Positions 51,401-59,394 of a stretch of 64,000 nucleotides of DNA are shown in pieces. The position numbers and the translations under genes are program-made. The notes beneath the pieces were generated by a model. It did not search any database, was not told the DNA's origin, and saw only the letters and a program-made list of their open reading frames with translations. This DNA comes from Mycobacterium sp. Z3061 (GTDB taxonomy: Bacteria; Actinomycetota; Actinomycetes; Mycobacteriales; Mycobacteriaceae). Each line of letters begins with the position of its first letter. Position 1 is the first letter of the stretch. Location of the stretch: the NCBI RefSeq assembly GCF_031583025.1, contig NZ_CP134062.1, positions 5,863,234-5,927,233 of the forward strand, written 5' to 3'.

Positions 51401-52528
51401 CTAGACCCGCCAAAATGGGCTCGCGGTCAACACCTCTGGACCGTCAGCCGTGATCAACACCGCCTCGCGCCCGAACACCGCGCCGACACCCTGCTCCCAG
51501 ACGTAGCCGGTGACTGCCAGCACCATGCCGGGCTCGAGCCGCTCCTGCTCCGCAGTGTGCGGCAGCCGCGCCGAGACCACCGGCGGGTCGAAGCCCATGC
51601 CCAGACCGCGCGCTACCGGCATCGGCGGCGCGGGCTCACCCGCGGCGGCATAGGCGGCCAGCAGCTCACCCGCTCCCGCACCCGGCCGGCACACAGCAAT
51701 GAGCATGTCCCACAGCCGATCCCAGCGTCCGAACAGCGCGGCGGCACCGGCGACTTCACCGACCGGCCAGGTACGTCCCACCTCGCCGATGTAGCCGCCG
51801 GCCAGGACGCCGGAGGACAGCGCCACCAGGTCGCCCGACTGCACGCGACCGTCGCCCGCGGCGCGCCGCCAGGGATGCTCGCGCGACGTCACCCAGGCCA
51901 CGTCCTGATTCGAGGGTGTGCTCACCCCACCGGCGGCCACCGCCTCCAGCAGTACCCCGGCCAGTTCTTGTTCCCGGACGCCGGGCCGCAGTTCCGCGAC
52001 GGCGGCGGCCAGGCCGGTTTCGGCCACCGCGATGGATTCCCGCAGCGCGGCGATCTCGTCTCCGGTCTTGACCCGCCGCGACGCCCGCATGGCGAGCTCA
52101 CCGTCGACCAGTTCGGCCTGGGGAAAGGCGGTCGGCAACAGCTGCGCGAAAACCGGTGACAGCGCATCGGTTCCGACCCGCCGGGCGGTGGCAGCTCCAT
52201 CGATACGGCTCAGCGCCGCGATGGTGTTCGCCGGATTCCAGGAGATGCCGTAGAGGTTCTCCCGGGGGATGTCCTCGGGGATGCCCTCGTCCCAGGTACT
52301 GAGCAGATGCACGGCACCGGTCTGTCGCACCAGGACGCAGGTGGGCCCGAACGGCCGTGTTCCGGCCACCCAGAGTTGTGGTGCGCCGGTGACATAGCGA
52401 ACGTTGGCCTGTCGGCCCAGCACCAGCACGTCCAGGTCGTGGGCCGCCATTTGGGCCAGCGCGCGTTCCCGGCGCCCCAGGCGCAGCGCTTGCGCGTCGG
52501 GCAGGACTTCAGTCGACATAGGGATCAT
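51401..52528 (-). CDS. M24 (pita-bread) family protein, metal site degenerate
   Basis: 375-residue protein with the creatinase/aminopeptidase P layout: an N-terminal domain (VLVLGRQANVRYVTG) then the pita-bread fold. Of the usual ligands, the first Asp (DxG) is Ser (ALSSGVL), the second is Glu (GEVGRTW), the His motif GHGIG reads RGLGMGF, and the LEP Glu is Thr (VTGYV). So it is unlikely to bind two metals. It overlaps the active M24 gene upstream by 20 bp. ATG 52519 is an alternative start. Confidence 0.83.
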   Translation of the reverse strand: MIPMSTEVLPDAQALRLGRRERALAQMAAHDLDVLVLGRQANVRYVTGAPQLWVAGTRPFGPTCVLVRQTGAVHLLSTWDEGIPEDIPRENLYGISWNPANTIAALSRIDGAATARRVGTDALSPVFAQLLPTAFPQAELVDGELAMRASRRVKTGDEIAALRESIAVAETGLAAAVAELRPGVREQELAGVLLEAVAAGGVSTPSNQDVAWVTSREHPWRRAAGDGRVQSGDLVALSSGVLAGGYIGEVGRTWPVGEVAGAAALFGRWDRLWDMLIAVCRPGAGAGELLAAYAAAGEPAPPMPVARGLGMGFDPPVVSARLPHTAEQERLEPGMVLAVTGYVWEQGVGAVFGREAVLITADGPEVLTASPFWRV

Positions 52529-53753
52529 ACGGGTAGTCGGTCAATCGAATCGAGCCCTCCTTGGTGATCACCAGGACCTCTTCACTGCGGTAGCCGCCGG
52601 TGCCGTCCTCCCACACCACGGGTTCCAGCACCAGCACCATGCCCGGTCGCAACACGAAGCTCTCGTCAAACTCCGCGCCGAGATCCGTTCCGATCATCGG
52701 CATTTCGGCCGCATTGACACCGATCCCGTGACCAAGATAGAAGTGCGGCAGCCACGGACGGGTGCCCCCGTTGGCCGCGGTGGCCGCCCGGCCCAGATCC
52801 GCGGCGGTGGCTCCGGCACGGGCGACGCCCAGCACGGCGTCCATGATCGAGCGCCACCGGTGGAACTGCTCCTGCTGGCGCGGCGACGGGTCCTGTCCGA
52901 CGATCCAGGTTCGGCCGAAGTCGGAGCAATAGCCCGCGTAGGTGATGCTGACGTCGGTCCACAGCACGTCGCCCTTCGCCAACTCGCGTTCGGTGCTCAA
53001 CAGTGGCAGCGCCAGATCTCCGTGGGTGGTCCAGACGCCCTCGGCTCTGCTGTGTGGCATCACCTGCCAAATCGGCTCGAGCATGCTGGTCATCGCCCCG
53101 AGCTCGAAGGCCCGGCGCACAAAACGTGCCGACAAGTCGATCTGGCGGATACCGGGAGCCAGAGCCTGCTGAACCTCGATCATCGCTTCGTCGGTGATGC
53201 GGACCGCAGTGCGGATGCAGGACAGCTCATCCCCAGTCTTGATGACCTTGGCCGCACTGATCACCGCGGCAGCGTCGACGGGAAAACCACTGGGGAACAA
53301 CACGTCACGGGCGCGCGACATCGCTCCGGTCAGTTCGTCGGCCGCGACCGTGGCCCCGCCAGGAACCAGGCCGGCCAGCGTCCGCGCGAAATTGGCTACA
53401 CCTTCCTCGAATTCGAGGTAGACCGGGCCGTGCAGGTGATCGGCCGGCAGCTCCGACTCCTGCGCCGCCCCCTCGCGGAACGGCAGGAACAGGTGCGGCC
53501 ACTCGTCGTCGGCCAGCACCACTGCCACCGGGCGCTCCACGTAGGACAGGCCGGCGTCGCCCAGCGGCCAACTGATGCCGGTGGCATAGACCACCGCGTT
53601 GTTGCCGAGCAGCACCAGGGCGTCGACACCACGCTCAACCATCGCCGAGCGCAGCCGCGCCCCGGTCTCGCGGCGCATCCGGGACAAGTCAGGCGTCTCC
53701 GGTATCGCCAGACCGCTGCCCTGCGGAGCGAATGTGGTCCCCAAAACGGTCAC
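52509..53753 (-). CDS. M24 family peptidase/creatinase-like enzyme
   Basis: 414-residue pita-bread hydrolase with a complete metal set: TDVSITYAGYCSDFGRTW (two Asp), YLGHGIGVNAAEMP (His), VLEPVVWEDG (Glu) and YRSEEVLVI (Glu). Relatives cleave X-Pro peptides or act as creatinase on C-N bonds. Next to an amidohydrolase and a degenerate copy of itself, a C-N or amide-cleaving role on a small molecule is possible. GTG at 53753 overlaps the amidohydrolase stop (GTGA). Confidence 0.88.
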   Translation of the reverse strand: MTVLGTTFAPQGSGLAIPETPDLSRMRRETGARLRSAMVERGVDALVLLGNNAVVYATGISWPLGDAGLSYVERPVAVVLADDEWPHLFLPFREGAAQESELPADHLHGPVYLEFEEGVANFARTLAGLVPGGATVAADELTGAMSRARDVLFPSGFPVDAAAVISAAKVIKTGDELSCIRTAVRITDEAMIEVQQALAPGIRQIDLSARFVRRAFELGAMTSMLEPIWQVMPHSRAEGVWTTHGDLALPLLSTERELAKGDVLWTDVSITYAGYCSDFGRTWIVGQDPSPRQQEQFHRWRSIMDAVLGVARAGATAADLGRAATAANGGTRPWLPHFYLGHGIGVNAAEMPMIGTDLGAEFDESFVLRPGMVLVLEPVVWEDGTGGYRSEEVLVITKEGSIRLTDYPYDPYVD

Positions 53754-54907
53754 AGCCCCAGGAATTCGGTGATGTTGCCACTGACGATCCGGGTGGCGTT
53801 GTCCGGGCCGACGGCTTCGACGACGGCCGCGAGTGATTTCTCGGAATATCCGTACGTGCTCTCGTTGTGCGGGTAGTCCGATGACCACATCACCTTGTCG
53901 ACCCCGATCCGGTCGATCAGCTCCAGGCCGAGCGGGTCGACCATGAACGAGGCGCTCATATGGGTGTCCCAGTAGTAGCGGACATCGTGTTCCAGCGGCC
54001 GGTTGAACATGTGCTGGTAGGACGCCACCAGATGTTCGGCGTCCTGCAGGGCCCACGGCACCCACGCGATTCCGCCCTCGAACCAGCCGATCCGCAGGGC
54101 CGGGTGCTGATCGAGGATGCCGCCGAAGATGTACTTGGAGAACGTCTCCCGGAAGCCGTCGATGTTGATCATCATGCCGACGACGACGCTGTTGAACTCG
54201 CACGGGCTCTTCGGCGGAGTCTCCCCGATGTGGTGCGTCACAGGAAGGCCGGCGGCCTCGATCTCGTCCCAGACGGCACTCATGGACGTGCAGGAGTAGT
54301 CGATCGGGTTGCCGTCGTCGTCCTTGCCCGGATTCAGCGGCATCAGAAATGTCCGCAGCCCCAGGGATTTCAGTTCGGCCAGCGTTCTGCGGGTGCCTTC
54401 GGGGTCCCACCAGTTGATCAGGCCGGCGCCGTAGAAGCGGCCGCCCGAGCGCTCCTGCAGTTCGGCGATGTATTCGTTGTAGATGCGGAAGGTGAGTTCG
54501 CGAAGTTTCTTGTCCGGGTAGTGGAATAACGCCAGTACCGCGTTGGGGAAGGCGAGTTCCTTATCGACGCCGTCCTCACGCAGCTCCTGGATCCTGGCCT
54601 CGATATTGGTGCTGGCCGCGCCGGGCAGGTCGTCGTACTGCATCAGCACGGCGCTGAAGTCGCCGGGCAGGAAGGACTGTCCCTTGCGGCCGACCTGATA
54701 CGCGCCCTCCTCGTACCAAATGCGGGGCGCCTTGTCCTTGAGGTCCTCGGGGAAGCGTTCGTAGAAAATGTCGGCCGCCAGTGAGATGTGGTTGTCGGCC
54801 GAGAACACCTCGGTCCCGGCGGGCAAGCCCACGTTGCTGCCGATGGCGTGTCCTTTGCGATCCTTGGGCGCGCCAAAGCCTTTCGGCGGGTACAGGGTGC
54901 TCGTCAT
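53750..54907 (-). CDS. Amidohydrolase_2 family protein
   Basis: 385-residue TIM-barrel metal-dependent protein. It has VFSADNHISL (DxH), VTHHIGETPP, WFEGGIAWVPWAL and VMWSSDYPHNES (metal Asp), so the motifs are consistent with activity. ATG 54907 is chosen over 54910 because AAAGG then has 6-nt spacing. It follows the P450 by 13 bp and overlaps the M24 gene downstream. Confidence 0.88.
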   Translation of the reverse strand: MTSTLYPPKGFGAPKDRKGHAIGSNVGLPAGTEVFSADNHISLAADIFYERFPEDLKDKAPRIWYEEGAYQVGRKGQSFLPGDFSAVLMQYDDLPGAASTNIEARIQELREDGVDKELAFPNAVLALFHYPDKKLRELTFRIYNEYIAELQERSGGRFYGAGLINWWDPEGTRRTLAELKSLGLRTFLMPLNPGKDDDGNPIDYSCTSMSAVWDEIEAAGLPVTHHIGETPPKSPCEFNSVVVGMMINIDGFRETFSKYIFGGILDQHPALRIGWFEGGIAWVPWALQDAEHLVASYQHMFNRPLEHDVRYYWDTHMSASFMVDPLGLELIDRIGVDKVMWSSDYPHNESTYGYSEKSLAAVVEAVGPDNATRIVSGNITEFLGL

Positions 54908-54920
54908 CATTGACCTTTCG

Positions 54921-56177
54921 TTACCAGGTGACCGGAAGTTCGTAGACGCCATAGGCCAGGCGGTCGTGTTTGAACGGAATGTCCTCGATCCCGGACGCCA
55001 ATTGCAGTGTCGGGATGCGCCGGAACAGCGTGCGGAAGACGATCTGCATCTCGGCACGGGCCAGCTGCTGGCCCACACACTGGTGCCGGCCGTAGCCGAA
55101 GGCGACGTTGCGGTCGGCGCCGGAGCGGTGCAGATACAGCCGCTCGGGATCGGTGAATGCGTCGGCATCCCAGTTCGCCGGGGCCAGGTCGATGATGATG
55201 CCGTCGCCCGCGCGGATCACCTCGCCCGCGATCGGGATGTCCTCGACCGCGACCCGGCGCTGACCGTTCTGGATGATGCTGAGATAACGCAGCAGCTCCT
55301 CAACGGCATTGGCGACGATCTTCGGGTCGTCGGCGTCGCGGATGGCCGGCAACTGGTCCGGGTTTTCCAATAGCGCAAGCACTCCGAGACCGAGCATGTT
55401 GGCGGTGGTCTCGTGCCCGGCGATCAGCAGACCGGTAGCCAGCTGAGCCGCCTCCTTCACGCTCAGCTCGCCGTCCTTGACCCGCTCGGCCAGATCGGAA
55501 ACCGCATCCTCGGCCGGGGTTTCCATCTTGGCTTCCACCAGCTGAGCCAGGTACTTGTGCAGGGTCATGGCACCTTTGACGGTGTCTTCGCCGGATGCGT
55601 ACCTCGCCAGCCCGACATTGGCGTGGTGCTGGAACATCTCGGCGTCCTCGTACGGGACGCCGAGCAGCTGACTGATCACCAGTGACGGCACCGGCAGCGC
55701 CAGGGCACTGACGATGTCGGCAGGGGTGGGCCCGGCCAGCATTGCGTCGATGTGCTCGTCGGTGATCTGCTGAATGGCCGGCCGCAGCCCCTCTACCCGC
55801 CGAAAGGTGAACGGCTTGGACAACATTCGCCGAAACCGGGTGTGCTCCTCGCCGTCGGCGGTGAACACCGACCGCGGGCGCTTGTGCACCGTGGCCAACA
55901 TCCCGGCGTTCCAGTGCGGGAAACCCGGCTGGCGGTCGTCGACGCTGACCCGGGAATCCGAAAACAGTTCGCGGCACTGCTCGTAACCGGTGATGAGCCA
56001 TGGCGTGCTGCCGTCCCAGATGCGCACCCGGGACAGCGGCCTGGCTTCGGCCAGCGTCATCACCCCGGGCGGCGGCGCGAACGGGCAACCGGCCGCACGC
56101 GGCATCGGATACTCGGGAATGTCGGCAACCGATTCCGTGCCGGTACTCGCCTTGGACGCCGGGGAGGTCTCGGACAC
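54921..56177 (-). CDS. Cytochrome P450 (CYP105-like)
   Basis: 418-residue P450. It opens with a Pro-rich PMPRAAGCPFAPPPG and has TGLLIAGHETTANML (I-helix), EELLRYLSI (ExxR) and haem loop NVAFGYGRHQCVG with Cys367. The sequence SRVSVDDRQPGFPHW resembles CYP105-type enzymes. GTG 56177 follows GAGGAG. It lies 3 bp after the ferredoxin stop, its likely donor, in the operon headed by a TetR gene. Confidence 0.93.
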   Translation of the reverse strand: MSETSPASKASTGTESVADIPEYPMPRAAGCPFAPPPGVMTLAEARPLSRVRIWDGSTPWLITGYEQCRELFSDSRVSVDDRQPGFPHWNAGMLATVHKRPRSVFTADGEEHTRFRRMLSKPFTFRRVEGLRPAIQQITDEHIDAMLAGPTPADIVSALALPVPSLVISQLLGVPYEDAEMFQHHANVGLARYASGEDTVKGAMTLHKYLAQLVEAKMETPAEDAVSDLAERVKDGELSVKEAAQLATGLLIAGHETTANMLGLGVLALLENPDQLPAIRDADDPKIVANAVEELLRYLSIIQNGQRRVAVEDIPIAGEVIRAGDGIIIDLAPANWDADAFTDPERLYLHRSGADRNVAFGYGRHQCVGQQLARAEMQIVFRTLFRRIPTLQLASGIEDIPFKHDRLAYGVYELPVTW

Positions 56178-56180
56178 GGC

Positions 56181-56375
56181 TCACTCCTCAATGTGGATGG
56201 CCAGAGCCGGGCAGAACGCCGCGGCTTTGCGGGTCGCCTCGGCCTGGTCGGCAGCTGGGTTCGGGTTGAGCAGCACGACGACGCCGTCCTCGTCGCGTTG
56301 ATCGAAGACTTCCGGGGCGTTCATCACACAGTTGCCCGAGGACGCGCAAACATCCTGGTCGACACGAACTTTCAT
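56181..56375 (-). CDS. [3Fe-4S] ferredoxin (P450 partner)
   Basis: 64-residue ferredoxin with C-ASSGN-C and FCPALAI; the variable residue is Ser. ATG 56375 overlaps the TetR stop (ATGA), so regulator and ferredoxin are translated together. The P450 gene follows after 3 bp and is its probable partner. Confidence 0.92.
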   Translation of the reverse strand: MKVRVDQDVCASSGNCVMNAPEVFDQRDEDGVVVLLNPNPAADQAEATRKAAAFCPALAIHIEE

Positions 56376-57034
56376 GGAGCCGACTCCGTAGTGACCGGCG
56401 CCAGCCATAAACCGACGATCGCGTCGATCAGGCCGGTTGCGGCGGCCCGCCAGGACGGGCGCGGCATCGAGGTACCTTCGGCCAGGGCACGTTCCAGATC
56501 CGCGCAGGTATGCATCAACAGGTTGCGCGCCATGATGTTCCGCTCGAATCGGACGGCCACCGGCAATTCCGGGAGGCAGCTGTTGATGCCGTCGATGACC
56601 TGGACCAGAGACGACGAGCTGAGCGCGTCCTTGACCACGATGTTGTGATACGCCGGGTCGGTCATCGCCTGCGCGGCGAACCGGGCGTACCAGGTCGGGT
56701 TGCCCAGATCCTCCAGATGTTCGGTGAGCGGGCACACCAGGCACGCGACCCAGTCCCGCATCCCGGCCGACTCGGGCAGGGCGGCCACCATCTGCTCGCG
56801 CAACGCCTCGACGGGTCCGCGGTGCTTTTCCTCGATGGCACGGACCAGGTCGGCCTTGGTGCCGAAGTGATAGCCGACCGCGGCGTTATTGCCCTGCCCG
56901 GCGGCCTCGCTGACCTGTCGGTTGGACACCGCGAACACCCCGTGTTCGGCGAACAACCGCTCGGCTGCGACGAGGATGGCCTCTTGCGTGGAGCTGGCCC
57001 GCTCGCCACGAACAGCCCGCCCGACTGTGGTCAT
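56372..57034 (-). CDS. TetR family regulator, candidate regulon B repressor
   Basis: 220-residue TetR protein. Helix-turn-helix region AILVAAERLFAEHGVFAVSN, then RQVSEAAGQGNNAAVGYHFG and TKADLVRAIEEKH, then a ligand domain with DLGNPTWYARFAAQAMTDPA. It heads an eight-gene operon (ferredoxin, P450, amidohydrolase, two M24 genes, CoA-transferase, SDR). A 22-bp palindrome lies 29-50 bp upstream, and a near copy lies before the SDR/lipase operon at 60.2 kb. Self-repression plus control of the second operon is inferred. Confidence 0.92.
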   Translation of the reverse strand: MTTVGRAVRGERASSTQEAILVAAERLFAEHGVFAVSNRQVSEAAGQGNNAAVGYHFGTKADLVRAIEEKHRGPVEALREQMVAALPESAGMRDWVACLVCPLTEHLEDLGNPTWYARFAAQAMTDPAYHNIVVKDALSSSSLVQVIDGINSCLPELPVAVRFERNIMARNLLMHTCADLERALAEGTSMPRPSWRAAATGLIDAIVGLWLAPVTTESAP

Positions 57035-57062
57035 ACCACCCAGTCAACCGCGCCGGTCGTCA

Positions 57063-57084
57063 TTAAGTCAAGCGATTGATTTAA
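57063..57084. promoter_or_regulatory. Operator-like palindrome, regulon B copy 1
   Basis: TTAAGTCAA, GCGA, TTGATTTAA: 9-bp arms with one mismatch, 29 bp upstream of the TetR ATG at 57034. All 9+9 arm bases are shared with the copy at 60231-60252. Confidence 0.8.
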
Positions 57085-57095
57085 TCTCGGTGGCA

Positions 57096-57497
57096 TCAGC
57101 CGTTCCGCCCCCGGTATGCGGCCCACGCCCCCGTGCACCAGAGCGCCCAGATCACCAGCATCGGCTGGAACAACAGGCGCACGCCGCGGGCCAGATCGGA
57201 GTTGAGTCCGAAAGCGTCGGCGTGCGAGGCGAATTGGGCGATATTCCCGGGAAAGACCAGGACGAAGAACACGGCCACGATCCATCCCACTGTTGTCCGC
57301 CAGCGGGTGAGCACCAGCAGGCTCAGGCCGAGGGTGATTTCCACCAGGCCGGAGGCGATCACCACGAAATCGGCGTTCACGGGCAGCCACCCCGGCACCT
57401 GCGCGTAGAACTCGGTGCGGGCGAAACTCAGGTGGGCGACGCCGGCAAAGATCAGGAACGCGCCGAGCACCAGACGGGCGACGGTCCGAATATTCAC
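57096..57497 (-). CDS. DoxX family membrane protein
   Basis: 133-residue integral membrane protein with about four hydrophobic helices (VLGAFLIFAGVAHL, ASGLVEITLGLSLLVL, VGWIVAVFFVLVFPGNIAQ, LLFQPMLVIWALWCTGAW). DoxX-like proteins are quinone- or redox-associated membrane proteins with uncertain function. GTG 57497 shares its G with the preceding SDR stop (TAGTG), so it is translationally coupled. It lies last in the operon SDR-lipase-SDR-DoxX. Confidence 0.86.
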   Translation of the reverse strand: MNIRTVARLVLGAFLIFAGVAHLSFARTEFYAQVPGWLPVNADFVVIASGLVEITLGLSLLVLTRWRTTVGWIVAVFFVLVFPGNIAQFASHADAFGLNSDLARGVRLLFQPMLVIWALWCTGAWAAYRGRNG

Positions 57498-58321
57498 TAG
57501 CGTCCGGATTGGAATCGCGCCGTCATGGGCCCCAGGATGCGCTGGTAGCCCGTCGGCGCCAGCCGTACCAGCAGTGCGTAGGCCTTGGCGTCCGGCCCCA
57601 CCACCACCCGTCCTTTCTTTTTGCGGACCGCCCTGAGGATGATCCGCGCGGCCCGCTGCGCGCTGGTGATGGCGACCTTCTCGAAGACCCGCACACCGGC
57701 TTCTTTGTCGAGGCCTTCCACATGTCCGGCGTTGGCCGCGATCGCGGTCTTGACGTATCCGGGGTGCACGACCGTCACCGCGACCGGATGGCCGGCAACC
57801 GCCATCTCCTGGCGCAGCGCCTCGGTGAAACCGCGCACCGCGAATTTCGCGGAGGTGTAGGCCGCCTGACCCGGGACGCCGAACAGGCCGAACATGCTGG
57901 ACATGTTGACGACGTGGCCGTCGCCGGACGCGATCAGATGCGGCAGAAAAGCTTTCGTTCCGTTGACCACACCCCAATAGTCAACGTCCATCACCCTTTC
58001 GATGTCCTTGAACTGGCTGACCTCGACGTCGCCGAGGAAGGCGATGCCCGCGATGTTGTAGATCTGGTGCACGATTCCGAAATGCGCGTTGACCGTGTCC
58101 GCATAGGCGAGGAATGCCTCGCGTTCGGTGACGTCGAGCCGGTCTACACGCACCGGGGCACCCATCCGCCGGATGAGCTCCCCGGTCTGCTCGAGGCCTT
58201 CGACGTCGACATCACTGATCGCCAACCGCGCGCCGGAGCGGGCCAGTTCTACCGCCAGCGCCCGGCCGATGCCCGAACCCGCTCCGGTGACGACTGCGAC
58301 CTTGCCGGCGAACCCGTCCAT
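57497..58321 (-). CDS. Short-chain dehydrogenase/reductase
   Basis: 274-residue SDR: VVTGAGSGIGRALA, NIAG, MSSMFG (Ser) and YTSAKFA (Tyr/Lys), then a basic tail (VRKKKGRVVVGPDAKAY...GPMTARFQSGR) found in acyl-type SDRs that contact membranes. ATG 58321 follows GGGAGG; an upstream ATG at 58363 is less likely. It lies 45 bp after a lipase-like gene. Probably oxidises or reduces a hydroxy group on a hydrophobic substrate. Confidence 0.9.
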   Translation of the reverse strand: MDGFAGKVAVVTGAGSGIGRALAVELARSGARLAISDVDVEGLEQTGELIRRMGAPVRVDRLDVTEREAFLAYADTVNAHFGIVHQIYNIAGIAFLGDVEVSQFKDIERVMDVDYWGVVNGTKAFLPHLIASGDGHVVNMSSMFGLFGVPGQAAYTSAKFAVRGFTEALRQEMAVAGHPVAVTVVHPGYVKTAIAANAGHVEGLDKEAGVRVFEKVAITSAQRAARIILRAVRKKKGRVVVGPDAKAYALLVRLAPTGYQRILGPMTARFQSGR

Positions 58322-58366
58322 GGTAGACCTCCCGATCATCGAGTACACCGCACGGCGATGCACCGA

Positions 58367-59269
58367 TCAACTGGTGGCCCGTACGACGTGCGCCGCGATG
58401 CGGGCATAACTGTCGCGCGTGACGTCGGTGGCGTTGCTCATGATGTTGTAGCCGTGGTCGACACCGGGCACCTCGTAGTACTCGGCCAGCGCCCCGACGG
58501 CCTGCAGCTTGTCTGCATACCTGCGGGCTTCGCCGCGTAGCCGGTCGTGTTCGGCCGTGACCACCAGTGCGGGCGCGATGCCCGCGATCCCGTCGGCGTT
58601 GTCGCCCCAGGCCGGTGACGCCAGGCGGTCGCGCCGCTGCGCGGGATCGGGGATGTAAGCGGTGTCGAAGACCTCGCCCATCCACGGCTTCATGATCGCT
58701 CGGCGCCCGATCGTCGAGGGCTTGGCCGCGGTGGGCGTCACCAGGTCGAGCGGTGCGTAATGCAGCACCTGCAACGCGATCCGGGGGCCGTGGTTCTCCA
58801 GCGCGAGCCGGGCGGCGGCGGCGCTGAGGTTGCCGCCCGCGCTCTGGCCGCCCACACACAGCCGGGTCCCGTCCCACTCCCGCGCGGGGTCCGTCGCCCA
58901 GCACACCACGTCGAAGATCTGTTGTGGCGCAGCAGGAAAGCGGTGCCCGGGAGCCACGACGTAACTGACGTTGACCACCACCGCGCCGGTGTTGGCGGCC
59001 AGATACCGGCACCACGGGTCGTCTTGCTCGGGGTGACCGACGACGAACCCGCCGCCGTGCACGTTGACGTAAACCGGTGGTCGCGCCGTCCCTTCCGGCG
59101 GGTGGTAGACGTCCGCGGCGGCATCGCCGTACCGGGTGGGGATGCCGACCCGGGTAACGCGGCCGGCGATCTCCGGAAACCGCACGGCCACCTTCGGCGC
59201 CGGGCGCACGACGGCTGCGAAGACGCGCGCCAACGCGTCAGCGACGACTTTATTCGACAGCAGCGACAA
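58367..59269 (-). CDS. Alpha/beta hydrolase, hormone-sensitive lipase family
   Basis: 300-residue esterase/lipase with oxyanion HGGGF, nucleophile VGGQSAGGN, acid in EHDRLRGE and His in VDHGYN: a full HSL-family set as in LipH-like mycobacterial enzymes. The start is TTG 59269, with AGGA 8 nt upstream. It would cleave a carboxyl ester. It shares an operon with two SDRs and DoxX under a regulon B palindrome. Confidence 0.9.
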   Translation of the reverse strand: MSLLSNKVVADALARVFAAVVRPAPKVAVRFPEIAGRVTRVGIPTRYGDAAADVYHPPEGTARPPVYVNVHGGGFVVGHPEQDDPWCRYLAANTGAVVVNVSYVVAPGHRFPAAPQQIFDVVCWATDPAREWDGTRLCVGGQSAGGNLSAAAARLALENHGPRIALQVLHYAPLDLVTPTAAKPSTIGRRAIMKPWMGEVFDTAYIPDPAQRRDRLASPAWGDNADGIAGIAPALVVTAEHDRLRGEARRYADKLQAVGALAEYYEVPGVDHGYNIMSNATDVTRDSYARIAAHVVRATS

Positions 59270-59327
59270 CGATTCATTCCTCCCCGGCGTCAGACTCTAC
59301 CGTGTCGCGGCAAGGCGCCCACTCTCC

Positions 59328-59387
59328 GCCGAACGTGAACTGGGGGCGATGAAATCGCGAAAAGGCCGCCGTGAGTTCACGTTCGGC
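59328..59387. repeat. Hairpin family 2, copy 3
   Basis: 14-bp perfect arms GCCGAACGTGAACT (59328-59341) and AGTTCACGTTCGGC (59374-59387). It lies between the SDR stop and the lipase start, both on the minus strand. Confidence 0.75.
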
Positions 59388-59394
59388 GTGAACG

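Noticed and set aside
52509-54410. A 633-codon reading for the M24 peptidase
   Set aside because: The first 220 codons are antisense-like shadow of the amidohydrolase frame on the same strand; the M24 homology begins just after GTG 53753.
26373-59387. Direct-repeat or CRISPR-like interpretation of the recurring palindromes
   Set aside because: The copies are kilobases apart, between genes, with no regular spacers and no cas genes.
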